NCBI RefSeq assembly: GCF_017676365.1
Contig: NZ_JADKMA010000071.1
Coordinates: forward strand, 1-32,610
Source of the DNA: Streptomyces oryzae
GTDB lineage: Bacteria; Actinomycetota; Actinomycetes; Streptomycetales; Streptomycetaceae
Direction: 5' to 3'
DNA length: 32,610 bases
Shown here: positions 1 through 8,444 of the stretch, piece after piece
Position numbering within the stretch: the first letter of the stretch is position 1
Layout of the letters: each line of letters starts with the position of its first letter
Position numbers and translations under genes: made by a program
Notes under the pieces: generated by a model
Seen by the model: the letters and a program-made list of their open reading frames with translations, nothing else
What the model was told of the DNA's origin: nothing
Databases searched by the model: none

Positions 1-509
1 GGGCGGCGGGCGGGGGTGTCGGTGCGGATCTCCGTGCGTACGCCGCGGTCCATCAGCAGGCCGCGGCGGTGCGGCGGGGTCTCGCACGCGTCGTCCGTCA
101 TGGCGATCATGCGCCGCAGCACTTCGGCCAGCCGGGGGGTCGGCGGTTGGGCCGGATCGCAGCGCATCAGCGACCGGCCGCCCCACGTCCTGCGGTGCCA
201 CTCGTCGAGCGCGGTGGGCTGCCTGATGCCCTCGCGCTTCTCCCGCTTGCGGCGGGCCGCGACTTCCGACTCGTAGGCGAGCCAGACCGCGCGGGCCTCC
301 TCCAGTTCTTCCAGCGCCGCGACGAGCAGCGCGGGGTCGGGTTCGCGGTCGTCGGGGTCGAACCCGGCGTTCCTGCACAGGTGTTGCCACGTTGCGCGGT
401 GGCCGTAGGGGGCGAACCGCTCCAGGCACTTGCGCAGTGCCTGTCGTCGTTGGGACGGGTCTCTGTCTGGGTCACGGACTTGTCGGGCGAGCGCTCTGAA
501 ACCGGCCAA
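1..509 (-). CDS. Unidentified protein, 3' end beyond the window
   Basis: I do not recognise the family. The reading frame is open from a TTG at 509 to the window edge, so the C-terminus is missing and 169 complete codons are visible. A TGA stop lies directly upstream in frame, and GGAGG sits eight bases before the TTG, which makes this rare start the best choice. The visible protein is charged and probably soluble. It is rich in Arg, Glu and Asp, with a helical stretch (LVAALEELEEARAVWLAYE, then Arg/Lys-rich) and no membrane segment or signal peptide. The other minus-strand frame starting at 475 gives a Ser/Thr/Arg/Pro-rich low-complexity product and is rejected. It is divergent from the dehydrogenase operon. 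Confidence 0.55.
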   Translation of the reverse strand, partial: MAGFRALARQVRDPDRDPSQRRQALRKCLERFAPYGHRATWQHLCRNAGFDPDDREPDPALLVAALEELEEARAVWLAYESEVAARRKREKREGIRQPTALDEWHRRTWGGRSLMRCDPAQPPTPRLAEVLRRMIAMTDDACETPPHRRGLLMDRGVRTEIRTDTPARR

Positions 510-940
510 TCATCCCACCTCCGGCGGAGAGGACCCGTGTCGTCGGGGATGTGACGTACGACCCCGCGGTTCGGATCCGTCTCCGGCGATGCTTTTTCGC
601 GCGGCGAGCGCGCAGTTGCTTCGGCGTGGCGGATTACCCCGGATGTGGCCCTCTATTCCTGTAAGGGTCGGTTTCCCGCCTCAGCGGGCGCAGCCGGTTC
701 CGGGGCTCTCCACCTGTCACGCATACGCGACGCCGCGCGCCGCACACACGAGAAGAACGAGCCTCGCGCCGCCGACGTTCCCTGGCCCGCCCGGGAACGG
801 CTCAGGGATCGCCGGGCGCCCCTTCCGCAACGACATACCGACTGGTTAGTCTGCCGGGCGGATGGGGTCGGCGCGCCGCCGCCGTACGCGTCCGAACGGG
901 GCCGCAGGAGCACACGCCCGATGCATGGGAGGCGCAGCCG
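510..940. other. Intergenic region between divergent genes
   Basis: There are 431 bases without a credible gene. The region holds the ribosome binding site of the leftward gene at its left end, the operator-like palindrome at 834-853, and GGGAGG about ten bases before the ATG at 941. The open frames here have no binding site and give Arg/Pro-rich products. I saw no riboswitch consensus that I know. Confidence 0.6.
834..853. promoter_or_regulatory. Probable TetR operator, copy A
   Basis: The sequence CATACCGACTGGTTAGTCTG matches the element at 9332-9351 at 13 of 20 positions, including the first nine. It is an imperfect inverted repeat whose best core is GACTGG/TTAGTC. It lies 87 bases before the ATG of the dehydrogenase at 941. 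The most likely binder is the TetR protein encoded at 3507-4175 (inference). Confidence 0.55.
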
Positions 941-1762
941 ATGGAGTCCTTGCGCGACAGTTCCGTAGTCGTCACCGGAGCCGGTGGCGGCATAGGGGCG
1001 GCCCTGGCCCGCAGATTCGCCGCCGAAGGCGCCCGGGTCGTCGTCAACGACCTGGACCCCGGCCGGGCCCGCGCCGTCGCCGAGGAGATCGGCGGTATCG
1101 CCGTACCAGGTGACGCCGCCGCGGTCGTGGCCCCGGCGTGCGAGGCGCTCGGCGGCGCCGTCGACACGTTCTGCGCCAACGCCGGTGTCGGCACCGAGGG
1201 CGGCCCCGAGACCCCCGACGCCCAGTGGAACGCCGCCTGGGACGTCAACGTCATGGCGCACGTACGGGCAGCGCGGGAGCTGCTGCCCGGCTGGCTGGAG
1301 CGCGGGCGGGGCCGCTTCGTCTCCACCGTCTCGGCGGCCGGACTGCTGACCATGGTCGGCTCGGCGCCCTACAGCGTCACCAAGCACGCGGCCCTGGCCT
1401 TCGCCGAGTGGCTGTCGGTCACCTACCGGCACCGTGGTGTGGACGTGCACGCCATCTGCCCGGAGGGCGTACGCACCGACATGCTGGAGGCCACCGGCGC
1501 GGCCGGCGACGTGGTGCTGCGGCCGGGTGCCATCGCGCCAGAAGCCGTCGCCGACGCGCTGTTCGCCGCGCTCGACGACGGGCGTTTCCTCGTCCTGCCG
1601 CACAGCACCACGCAGGCTCACTACACGGCGCGCGCCACCGGCACGGACAACTGGCTGGGCGCCATGAACCACCTTCAGCAGAAGGTCGAGCGCCGGGCGC
1701 ACGCCGGGCCCGACGGCGCACGGCCCGTGCCGGACGGCGCACGGGAGGGGGAGCCGGCATGA
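941..1762 (+). CDS. Short-chain dehydrogenase/reductase (SDR)
   Basis: A 273-residue classical SDR that should oxidise an alcohol or reduce a ketone with NAD(P)H. The cofactor motif TGAGGGIG is at residues 12-19 and NAGVG at 80-84. The catalytic tetrad is N103, S131, Y144 and K148 (YSVTK). D37 after the second strand favours NAD(H), but this is only an inference. The tail after about residue 250 is rich in Arg, Gly and Ala and adds little. GGGAGG precedes the ATG at a good distance. Its stop overlaps the start of the acyl-CoA ligase by four bases, so the two are translationally coupled and probably act on the same substrate. Copy A of the operator lies upstream. By analogy with LvaD of Pseudomonas it could interconvert 4-oxo- and 4-hydroxyacyl-CoA; the sequence does not prove this. 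Confidence 0.9.
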   Translation: MESLRDSSVVVTGAGGGIGAALARRFAAEGARVVVNDLDPGRARAVAEEIGGIAVPGDAAAVVAPACEALGGAVDTFCANAGVGTEGGPETPDAQWNAAWDVNVMAHVRAARELLPGWLERGRGRFVSTVSAAGLLTMVGSAPYSVTKHAALAFAEWLSVTYRHRGVDVHAICPEGVRTDMLEATGAAGDVVLRPGAIAPEAVADALFAALDDGRFLVLPHSTTQAHYTARATGTDNWLGAMNHLQQKVERRAHAGPDGARPVPDGAREGEPA

Positions 1763-3462
1763 CACCGGCAGCAGCCACCAGGTACGAGGACAAGCCCTGG
1801 CTCGCCCAGCTCACCGCCGCCCAGCGGGCTCCCGTCACCCCGCCCGAGACGCTGCTGCACGCGTTCGAAGCCGCCGCCCGCGAGGTGCCCGACCGCACCG
1901 CGCTCGCCTACTTCGACGGCCGGCTCAGCTACGCGGAGACCGATGTGCTCTCCGACGCCATCGCGGCGCACCTGGCGCAGAACGGCCTGGGCAAGGGCGA
2001 CCGGCTCGCCGTCATGCTGCAGAACAGCCCGCACCATGTGCTCGCGCTGCTCGGTGCGTGGAAGGCGGGCGCCACCGTCGTGCCGGTCAACCCGATGTAC
2101 AAGGAGCGCGAGGTGGCGCACATCCTGGAGGACGCCGAAGTCGCCGCGCTGGTGTGCTCCGACCGCGCCTGGGAGGACCGGCTGCGGGCCACGGCGGCCG
2201 GCAGCAGCGTGCACACCGTGCTGACGGCCTGTGAACTCGACCTCCAGACGCGCGACGACACCCGCGTACTCGACTTCGAGCGGCGTGCGCCCGCCGACGA
2301 CGCGCGGGATCTGCTCGCCGTCGCACGCACCGGCGCACCGGCGCCCGCCGGGCGCGAACCGGCCGCCGGGGACATCGCGTTGATCAGCTACACCTCCGGT
2401 ACCAGCGGCGCACCCAAAGGCGCCATGAACACCCATGCCAACCTCGCGTACAACGCCGAGCGGCAGCGCGTGGGCTACGACCTGCCCGAAGGCTCGTGCG
2501 TCTTCGCGCTGGCGCCGCTGTTCCACATCACCGGGATGGTGGTGCAGCTGTGCGGGTGCATCGCCAACAAGGGCACGCTGGCGCTCGCCTACCGCTTCGA
2601 GCCCGGCGTCGTCCTCGATGCCTTTCTCGAGCACCGCCCCGCCTACACCGTCGGCCCCTCGACCGCGTTCATGGCGCTGGCCGCACACCCGGGCGTGACC
2701 CGTGAGCACTTCGCCTCCTTCCGGCACATCTCCTCCGGCGGCGCACCACTGCCGCCCGCTCTGGTGGAGAAGTTCCGCGCCGCCTTCGGCCCCTACATCG
2801 GCAACGGCTACGGGCTCACCGAGTGCTCGGCGCCGTGCGCCTCCGTGCCGCCCGGGAAACAGGCGCCGGTCGACCCGGAGTCGGGCACCCTCGCGGTGGG
2901 TGTGCCGGGCCCGGACACGGTCGTACGCATCCTGGACGAGGCGGGGGCGCCGGTGCCCTTCGGGCAGCAGGGCGAGATCGCCGTCCGCGGTCCGCAGGTC
3001 GTCCCCGGCTACTGGCGGCGGCCCGAGGACACGGCGGCCGGGATGCCGGACGGCGAACTGCGCACCGGTGACATCGGGTTCATGGACGCGGACGGCTGGC
3101 TGTATGTCGTCGACCGCAAGAAGGACATGATCAACGCCTCCGGCTTCAAGGTCTGGCCCCGGGAGGTCGAGGACGTGCTCTACGCGCACCCCGCCGTCCG
3201 CGAGGCCGCGGTGGTCGGCGTCCCGGACGAGTACCGCGGCGAGACCGTCAAGGCGTACGTCAGCCTGCGCGAGGGCACCGATGCCGGGCCCGAGGAGCTG
3301 AGTGCGTACTGCGAGGAGCGGCTGGCCGCCTACAAATACCCCCGCGAGGTGGAGATCCTCACGGAGCTGCCCAAGACCACCAGTGGGAAGATCCTCCGGC
3401 GGGAGTTGCGTTCCCGGCGGACAGACGGTTCCCGACGGGGGAGCCGGGACCGGAGTCGGTGA
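1759..3462 (+). CDS. Acyl-CoA synthetase (AMP-forming)
   Basis: A 567-residue member of the ANL superfamily that activates a carboxylic acid to its acyl-AMP and then to the CoA thioester. The P-loop YTSGTSGAPKG is at residues 211-221, YGLTE at 351-355, RTGD at 435-438, followed by the hinge region DRKKDMI, and the catalytic lysine in TTSGKILRR is K544. All key residues are intact. The start is the ATG that overlaps the SDR stop (ATGA); the frame is open far upstream, but that part lies over the SDR gene. The product is cytosolic. Chain length and substrate cannot be read from the sequence. A C-terminal basic tail (RRTDGSRRGSRDRSR) extends past the usual end of the family. The TetR gene follows 44 bases downstream. 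Confidence 0.93.
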   Translation: MTPAAATRYEDKPWLAQLTAAQRAPVTPPETLLHAFEAAAREVPDRTALAYFDGRLSYAETDVLSDAIAAHLAQNGLGKGDRLAVMLQNSPHHVLALLGAWKAGATVVPVNPMYKEREVAHILEDAEVAALVCSDRAWEDRLRATAAGSSVHTVLTACELDLQTRDDTRVLDFERRAPADDARDLLAVARTGAPAPAGREPAAGDIALISYTSGTSGAPKGAMNTHANLAYNAERQRVGYDLPEGSCVFALAPLFHITGMVVQLCGCIANKGTLALAYRFEPGVVLDAFLEHRPAYTVGPSTAFMALAAHPGVTREHFASFRHISSGGAPLPPALVEKFRAAFGPYIGNGYGLTECSAPCASVPPGKQAPVDPESGTLAVGVPGPDTVVRILDEAGAPVPFGQQGEIAVRGPQVVPGYWRRPEDTAAGMPDGELRTGDIGFMDADGWLYVVDRKKDMINASGFKVWPREVEDVLYAHPAVREAAVVGVPDEYRGETVKAYVSLREGTDAGPEELSAYCEERLAAYKYPREVEILTELPKTTSGKILRRELRSRRTDGSRRGSRDRSR

Positions 3463-3506
3463 GCGGCACCGGTCGGTGAACGATGAGCGAGAGGCAGGTG
3501 GCGGCC

Positions 3507-4175
3507 ATGGCTACCAGGGCCGGTTCGGAGGGCCGTGGGAGTGGGGTCCGTTGGGACATCCCGGGCATGATGAGCCTTCAGGACGACGGCTGGGGCGGTG
3601 ACACCCCCGCGCCCGTACCGCAGCGGCTGCTCGCAGCCGCCACCCGGCTCTTCGCCGAGCAGGGCTACGACCGCACCTCCGTGCAGGAGATCGTGGAGGC
3701 GGCAGGCGTCACCAAGGGCGCCCTCTACCACTACTTCGGCTCCAAGGACGATCTTCTGCACGAGATCTACGGCCGGCTGCTGCGGCTCCAGCAGAAGCGG
3801 CTCGACGTGCTCGCCGAGCGCGAGGCACCCGTCGAGGAGCGGCTGCGCGCGGCCGCCGCCGACGTCGTCGTCACCACCATCGAGAACCTCGACGACGCCA
3901 TGATCTTCTTCCGCTCCATGCACCACCTCTCGGCGGAGAAGCAGAAGCAGGTACGGGCGGAGCGGCGCCGTTACCACGAGCGGTTCCGTGCCCTGATCGA
4001 AGAGGGGCAGCGCACCGGAGTGTTCAGCGATGCCACCCCCGCCGACCTCGTCGTGGACTACCACTTCGGCTCCGTGCACCACCTCAGCAGCTGGTACAGC
4101 GCCGACGGCCGCCTCACCCCGCAACAAGTCGCCGACCACCTCGCCGACCTGCTGCTGCGGGCTCTCAGGCCGTGA
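3507..4175 (+). CDS. TetR/AcrR-family transcriptional regulator
   Basis: A 222-residue TetR repressor-type protein. The helix-turn-helix covers about residues 57-77 (TSVQEIVEAAGVTKG, LYHYFGSK), and the rest is a helical ligand-binding domain. It lies just after the acyl-CoA ligase and is likely co-transcribed with it, so an acyl-CoA or related metabolite is the probable inducer. The start at 3507 has AGGTG six bases upstream; an in-frame ATG at 3483 has no clear binding site. About 35 residues of Gly-rich sequence precede the DNA-binding domain, so a later start (3567) is also possible. It is the best candidate to bind the palindromes at 834-853 and 9332-9351. Confidence 0.9.
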   Translation: MATRAGSEGRGSGVRWDIPGMMSLQDDGWGGDTPAPVPQRLLAAATRLFAEQGYDRTSVQEIVEAAGVTKGALYHYFGSKDDLLHEIYGRLLRLQQKRLDVLAEREAPVEERLRAAAADVVVTTIENLDDAMIFFRSMHHLSAEKQKQVRAERRRYHERFRALIEEGQRTGVFSDATPADLVVDYHFGSVHHLSSWYSADGRLTPQQVADHLADLLLRALRP

Positions 4176-4225
4176 AGACCCTCCCGGTGGCGCTGAGGAG
4201 TGGCTGCCCCTGCCCGGCGTTCGCA

Positions 4226-4271
4226 GGCTGCGGGTCGGATTCGGTTGCTCGCGCAGTTCCCCGCACCCCTT
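4226..4271 (-). repeat. Streptomyces-type intergenic repeat, copy 1
   Basis: Read on the minus strand, the element starts AAGGGGTGCGGGGAACTGCG and ends ACCCGCAGCC. It is clearly homologous to the copy at 28069-28115. From memory, this family is scattered through Streptomyces intergenic regions. On the plus strand it is followed at once by CCCCTTCGGGGCGCG, which can fold into a small hairpin and may end transcription of the TetR gene. Confidence 0.7.
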
Positions 4272-4364
4272 CGGGGCGCGTTCCCCTTGCGCACGTAGCG
4301 CGGTGAGGGTCCGGCGGAATCATCAACTGGCTCAACCACAACGTTCGGCAGAAAGGACACCCCC

Positions 4365-5330
4365 GTGCAGGCATGGCGCGTTCACACCAACGGCGAACCC
4401 CGCGATGTGATGCGGCTGGAGGAGATACCGGAGCCGGAGCCGGGGCCCGGACAGCTGCTGGTGCGGGTGCGGGCCGGCAACGTCAACTATCCGGACGCCA
4501 TGCTGTGCCGGGGCGAGTACCAGATCCGCCCGCCGCTGCCGTTCACCCCGGGCGTCGAGCTGTGCGGCGAACTCGTGGGCGGGCCACGGGCGGGGGAGCG
4601 GGTGCTGGGCCAGCCCGTACTGCCCTGCGGCGCCTTCGGTGAGCTGGCCGTCATCAGCGAGGAGAGCGCCCGGCCCGCGCCGGAGGCGCTGGACGACGCC
4701 GAGGCCGCCGCGCTGCACATCGGCTATCAGACAGGCTGGTTCGGGCTCCACCGGCGCGCCCGCCTCCAGAAGGGCGAGACCCTGCTGGTGCACGCGGCCG
4801 CCGGGGGCGTCGGCAGCGCGGCCGTCCAGCTCGGCAAGGCAGCCGGAGCGCGGGTGATCGGCGTCGTGGGCGGCGGGAAGAAGGCCGAGGTGGCACGCGA
4901 GCTGGGCTGCGACGTCGTCGTCGACCGGCGCGGCGACGATGTCATCGCCGCCGTGAAGGAGGCGACCGGCGGCAAGGGCGCCGATGTGGTCTACGACCCG
5001 GTGGGCGGCGACGCCTACACCGCGTCCACCAAGTGCGTCGCCTTCGAGGGCCGCATCGTGGTGGTCGGCTTCGCCAGCGGCGCGGTGCCCACACCGGGGC
5101 TCAACCACGCGCTGGTGAAGAACTACTCGATCCTCGGGCTGCATTGGGGGCTCTACGCGCAGAAGGAGCCCTCGGCCGTGGACGGCTGCCATGAGGAGCT
5201 GACCCGGCTGGCCGCGGAGGGCGCCGTGAAGCCCCTGGTGAGCGAGCGGGTGGCGCTGGACGGCGCTGCGGACGCCGTCCAGCGGGTCTTCGACGGGGTG
5301 ACCACCGGCCGCGTGGTGGTTCAGCTCTGA
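4365..5330 (+). CDS. NADPH:quinone oxidoreductase-like protein (MDR family)
   Basis: A 321-residue zinc-free medium-chain dehydrogenase/reductase of the quinone oxidoreductase type. The N-terminal GroES-like domain spans about residues 1-120. The nucleotide-binding fold contains HAAAGGVGSAAVQLG starting at H143. The cysteine and histidine pattern of zinc alcohol dehydrogenases is absent. It should transfer hydride from NADPH to a quinone, enone or enoyl thioester; the substrate is unknown. The GTG start at 4365 has AAAGGA nine bases upstream. It is on the same strand as the TetR gene but separated by 189 bases with a repeat and hairpin, so it probably has its own promoter. It ends head-on with the FAD dehydrogenase. 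Confidence 0.9.
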   Translation: MQAWRVHTNGEPRDVMRLEEIPEPEPGPGQLLVRVRAGNVNYPDAMLCRGEYQIRPPLPFTPGVELCGELVGGPRAGERVLGQPVLPCGAFGELAVISEESARPAPEALDDAEAAALHIGYQTGWFGLHRRARLQKGETLLVHAAAGGVGSAAVQLGKAAGARVIGVVGGGKKAEVARELGCDVVVDRRGDDVIAAVKEATGGKGADVVYDPVGGDAYTASTKCVAFEGRIVVVGFASGAVPTPGLNHALVKNYSILGLHWGLYAQKEPSAVDGCHEELTRLAAEGAVKPLVSERVALDGAADAVQRVFDGVTTGRVVVQL

Positions 5331-5340
5331 GGGCTCCAGC

Positions 5341-5360
5341 GGGCGGTCAGCCGACCGCCC
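5341..5360. terminator. Hairpin between convergent genes
   Basis: GGGCGGTC-AGCC-GACCGCCC forms a perfect eight-base-pair stem with a four-base loop. It starts ten bases after the stop of the quinone oxidoreductase and covers the stop codon of the opposing FAD dehydrogenase. Without a T-tract it fits the U-less terminators common in actinomycetes. Confidence 0.6.
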
Positions 5361-7002
5361 GCGCGGCAGCCCGCCCCGCCGTGCGCCCCGAGAAGAGGCA
5401 GCCGCCCAGGAAGGTGCCCTCCAGCGACCGGTAGCCGTGCACGCCACCGCCGCCGAACCCGGCGGCCTCGCCTGCCGCGTAGACACCGGCGAGCGGTTGT
5501 CCGCCCTCGGTGAGCACCCGCGAGGACAGATCCGTCTCCAGCCCGCCCAGCGTCTTCCGGGTCAGGATGTTGAGGCGTACGGCGATCAGCGGACCGGCGG
5601 CCGGGTCGAGCAGCCGGTGCGGGGGCGCGACACGGATCAGCCGGTCGCCCAGATAGCGCCGGGCGCCGTGGATCGCGGTGATCTGGAGGTCCTTGCTGAA
5701 GGGGTTGCGGATCTCCCGGTCCCGCGCGGCGATCTCCCGCCGCAGCGCGTCGGCCTCGATCAGCTTGTCCCCGGTCAGCTCGTTCATCCGGCGGGCCAGC
5801 GCGGCGACATCGCGCTCGATCACGAAGTCGGCGCCCTGGTCCATGAACGCCTGTACCGGACTCGGCGCGCCCTTGCGGGCCCTGCCGAGGACGTCGCGGA
5901 CGGAGCGCCCGGTCAGATCCGGGTTCTGTTCGGACCCGGAGAGCGTGAACTCCTTCTCGATGATCTTCTGGCTCAGTACGAACCAGGTGTAGCCGTAACC
6001 GGTCCGCATGATGTGGTCGAGGGTGCCCAGCGTGTCGAAACCGGGGAAGAGCGGCACCGGCAGCCGCTGCCCTGTGGCGTCCAGCCACAGGGAGGAGGGG
6101 CCGGGCAGGATGCGGATGCCGTGCCGGGCCCAGATGGGGTTCCAGTTCTCGATGCCCTCGGTGTAGTGCCACATCCGGTCGCGGTTGATCAGCCGCCCGC
6201 CCGCCTGCTCCGTGACGCCGAGCATCAGCCCGTCCACATGCGCCGGCACCCCGGAGAGCAGCTTGTCGGGCGGAGTGCCCAGCCGCTCCGGCCAGTTGGC
6301 CCGCACCAGCTCGTGGTTTCCGCCGATGCCTCCGGAGGTGACGATCACGGCCTGGGCGCGCAGCTCGAAGCTGCCGACCGCCTCCCGGCTGCTGGCCGTG
6401 CCGCGCGGCGCTTCGCTGTCCACCAGCACCTCGCCGGTCACGGTGTCCACGGTGCCCGCGGTAGATGCCAGCCCGGTGACGCGGTGCCGGAAGCGCAGCT
6501 CGACCAGGCCGCGTTCGACGGCCGCGCGCACCCGGCGCTCGAACGGTTCCACCAGTCCGGGCCCCGTTCCCCAGGTGATGTGGAAGCGGGGCACCGAGTT
6601 GCCGTGGCCGCCCGCGTCGTAGCCGCCGCGCTCGGCCCAGCCCACCACGGGGAAGAGCTTCAGCCCCTGGGAGCGCAGCCAGGCCCGCTTCTCGCCGGCG
6701 GCGAAGTCCACGTACGCCTCGGCCCAGCGGCGCGGCCAGTGGTCCTCGGGCCGGTCGAAGCCGGCCGTGCCGAGCCAGTCCTGCCAGGCCAGTTCGTGGC
6801 TGTCCTTGATGCGCAGCCGGCGCTGTTCGGGGGAGTCGACGAAGAAGAGGCCGCCGAAGGACCAGTGTGCCTGGCCGCCGAGCGACTGCTCGGGCTCCTG
6901 GTCGAGGAGGATGACGCGCCGCCCTGCGTCGGCGAGTTCGGCCGTCGCGGCGAGGCCCGCCAGCCCGGCTCCGACCACGATCACATCGGCGTCGTACGCC
7001 AT
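5347..7002 (-). CDS. FAD-binding dehydrogenase (KstD/fumarate reductase-like)
   Basis: A 551-residue flavoprotein of the FAD_binding_2 type. The Rossmann motif GAGLAGLAA is at residues 11-19 and is followed by an acidic residue at the ribose-binding position. The C-terminal FAD-contacting region GVYAAGEAAGFGGGGVHGYR is present and ends near a GTFLGG motif. The family includes 3-ketosteroid-1-dehydrogenases and the uncharacterised group usually called 'FAD-binding dehydrogenase'. The length and the HGYR-SLEG-TFLGG ending suggest the latter. The start at 7002 has AAGGTGGGAG just upstream; the frame stays open further upstream but without homology. There is no signal peptide. Neighbouring acyl-CoA genes suggest dehydrogenation of a lipid-like or cyclic substrate, but this is inference. 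Confidence 0.88.
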   Translation of the reverse strand: MAYDADVIVVGAGLAGLAATAELADAGRRVILLDQEPEQSLGGQAHWSFGGLFFVDSPEQRRLRIKDSHELAWQDWLGTAGFDRPEDHWPRRWAEAYVDFAAGEKRAWLRSQGLKLFPVVGWAERGGYDAGGHGNSVPRFHITWGTGPGLVEPFERRVRAAVERGLVELRFRHRVTGLASTAGTVDTVTGEVLVDSEAPRGTASSREAVGSFELRAQAVIVTSGGIGGNHELVRANWPERLGTPPDKLLSGVPAHVDGLMLGVTEQAGGRLINRDRMWHYTEGIENWNPIWARHGIRILPGPSSLWLDATGQRLPVPLFPGFDTLGTLDHIMRTGYGYTWFVLSQKIIEKEFTLSGSEQNPDLTGRSVRDVLGRARKGAPSPVQAFMDQGADFVIERDVAALARRMNELTGDKLIEADALRREIAARDREIRNPFSKDLQITAIHGARRYLGDRLIRVAPPHRLLDPAAGPLIAVRLNILTRKTLGGLETDLSSRVLTEGGQPLAGVYAAGEAAGFGGGGVHGYRSLEGTFLGGCLFSGRTAGRAAARAVG

Positions 7003-7025
7003 GCTCCCACCTTTCGTCACAGCTG

Positions 7026-7037
7026 CACCGGCCGGTG
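7026..7037. promoter_or_regulatory. Palindrome in a divergent intergenic region
   Basis: CACCGGCCGGTG is a perfect 12-bp palindrome 24 bases upstream of the FAD dehydrogenase start and 81 bases before the Nudix gene. It could be an operator, but such palindromes arise by chance in DNA this GC-rich. Confidence 0.25.
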
Positions 7038-7117
7038 ACCGGAGAGTAACCTCCGGCTTGGCCCCCGGACACCCCTGTGGACCGGCCGGCTTCGGCTGCG
7101 GGTGCTTGGATGGGCGT

Positions 7118-7651
7118 ATGACGGAGCAGGGGCGCGCGGCGGACGAGCTGCTGGACATCGTGGACGAGCAGGACCGGGTCATCGGACAGCGGCTGCGCGG
7201 TGAGGTCTACGCGCAGCGGCTGCGGCACCGAAGCACTGCCATCCGGGTGCGGGACGCCACGGGCCGGATCTTCGTGCACCGCCGCACCCCGACCAAGCTG
7301 ATCTTCCCCGGTCTGTACGACGTGGTGGTGGGCGGCGTCGTGGGCGCGGGCGAGGACTACGACACGGCGGCGCTGCGGGAGGCCGAGGAAGAGCTGGGCG
7401 TCAGCGGGCTGCCGCAGCCCGCGCGGCGGCTGAAGTTCCTCTTCGAGACGCCCGAGTTCTCCTGGTTCCTCCAGGTGTACGAGGTGGTCTGCACGCTGCC
7501 CGTCCAGCCGCAGCCCGAGGAGGTCGCATGGTGGGACTTCCTCCCGGAGGACGAGCTGGAACGGCGGCTGGCCGACTGGGTGGCGGAGGCGGCGGTCGTC
7601 CCCGACGGGCTGGAGTGCCATCGCCGTCTCACGGCGCAGTCGTCACCGTGA
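7118..7651 (+). CDS. Nudix hydrolase
   Basis: A 177-residue Nudix hydrolase. The Nudix box is complete at residues 73-95, with G73, E79 and the REAEEELGV core that binds magnesium. These enzymes cleave a nucleoside diphosphate linked to another group. The N-terminal part (ELLDIVDEQDRVIG, then HRSTAIRV and a FVHRRTPTK strand) resembles the YfcD/isopentenyl-diphosphate isomerase-like branch, but I cannot name the substrate. The ATG at 7118 is chosen because the conserved region begins within ten residues; the binding site (GGATGG) is poor. The gene is divergent from the FAD dehydrogenase. Confidence 0.88.
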   Translation: MTEQGRAADELLDIVDEQDRVIGQRLRGEVYAQRLRHRSTAIRVRDATGRIFVHRRTPTKLIFPGLYDVVVGGVVGAGEDYDTAALREAEEELGVSGLPQPARRLKFLFETPEFSWFLQVYEVVCTLPVQPQPEEVAWWDFLPEDELERRLADWVAEAAVVPDGLECHRRLTAQSSP

Positions 7652-7713
7652 GCAGCGTGCGCGTCGGCGTCCCACCAGCAGAGAGCCCGCAGGTCACCGC
7701 GTACGGTTGAGCC

Positions 7714-8112
7714 ATGCGCGACCGGATCTCGGAGACCGTCCGGCTGTGGTTCGCCCCGCAGCGGCTCAGGGACGAGGGCACCACGCCCGACTACCGCTTC
7801 TCGCTGGCCAACGAGCGCACCTTCCTCGCCTGGATACGCACCGCGCTGGCCCTGGTGGCGGGCGGGATTGCGGTCGATCAGTTCCTGACGGACCTGCGCT
7901 GGGGCGTGCGGACGGGCGTGGCGATCGTCCTGCTCGCCGGTGCGGCGCTGTGCGCCTTCCGCGCCGTGAACCACTGGGTGCGCTGCGAGCGGGCCATGCG
8001 CCGCGGGGAGGATCTGCCGGCCTCGCGCTTCCCGGTGCTGCTGGCGAGCGGTACGGCGCTCGCGGCGCTGCTGGTCATCGCCGTCGTCGTGCTCGGCCTG
8101 GCGGGCCGGTGA
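7714..8112 (+). CDS. DUF202 membrane protein (YidH-like)
   Basis: A 132-residue inner-membrane protein of the DUF202 family. The signature LANERTFLAWIRTALALVAGG lies at about residues 30-50. Three membrane segments are visible: about residues 40-58, 68-86 and 107-130. The domain also occurs as the membrane part of the eukaryotic VTC polyphosphate polymerase, but the bacterial role is not established. The stop overlaps the GTG of a second DUF202 gene by four bases, so the two products are probably made in fixed proportion and may form one complex. Confidence 0.85.
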   Translation: MRDRISETVRLWFAPQRLRDEGTTPDYRFSLANERTFLAWIRTALALVAGGIAVDQFLTDLRWGVRTGVAIVLLAGAALCAFRAVNHWVRCERAMRRGEDLPASRFPVLLASGTALAALLVIAVVVLGLAGR

Positions 8113-8444
8113 CGGGCGGGCCGACGGTCGGCGGGCCGGACGAGCCGGTGCGCGACCCGGGCGCGCAGCCGGAGCGCACCTGGCTGGCCTGGCGCCGTAC
8201 GACGCTCAGCTGTGCCGTCTCCGTCGCGCTGGCGGCGCGGGTGGCGCTGGCGGAGCCGTCGGGCCTCGCCGTGGTGGCCGCCGGACTGGGCGCGCTGGCC
8301 TGGGTCGGCCTGCTGGTCACCGCCCACCGGCGGATCGGCGCGCTGGCGCAGGCCCGGCCGGGGACGATGGGCGCCGCGCAGACGGCCGGGACGCTGCTCT
8401 GTGTCCTGGTGCTGATCGGCGTCGGAGGGATGATGCTGGTGTGA
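8109..8444 (+). CDS. Second DUF202 membrane protein
   Basis: A 111-residue DUF202 protein with a shorter signature (PERTWLAWRRTTLSCAV) and three hydrophobic segments. The GTG start overlaps the previous stop (GTGA). The frame is open far upstream, but that stretch lies over the first DUF202 gene and is Arg/Gly-rich, so it is not coding. The stop in turn overlaps the gluconokinase start. Pairs of unlike DUF202 genes suggest a hetero-oligomeric membrane protein (inference). Confidence 0.82.
   Translation: MTGGPTVGGPDEPVRDPGAQPERTWLAWRRTTLSCAVSVALAARVALAEPSGLAVVAAGLGALAWVGLLVTAHRRIGALAQARPGTMGAAQTAGTLLCVLVLIGVGGMMLV

Noticed and set aside
640..760. Possible riboswitch in the leader of the dehydrogenase operon
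   Set aside because: Some short inverted repeats exist, but none of the consensus boxes I know for cobalamin, ydaO, TPP or glycine riboswitches were found.
3462..3485. CACCGGTCGGTGA just before the TetR gene as a third operator
   Set aside because: Only one half (GGTCGGT) resembles the sites at 834 and 9332; the other half does not fit. Too weak to list.
5437..7038. A 533-codon plus-strand frame opposite the FAD dehydrogenase
   Set aside because: Only the minus strand carries FAD-binding motifs and a ribosome binding site.
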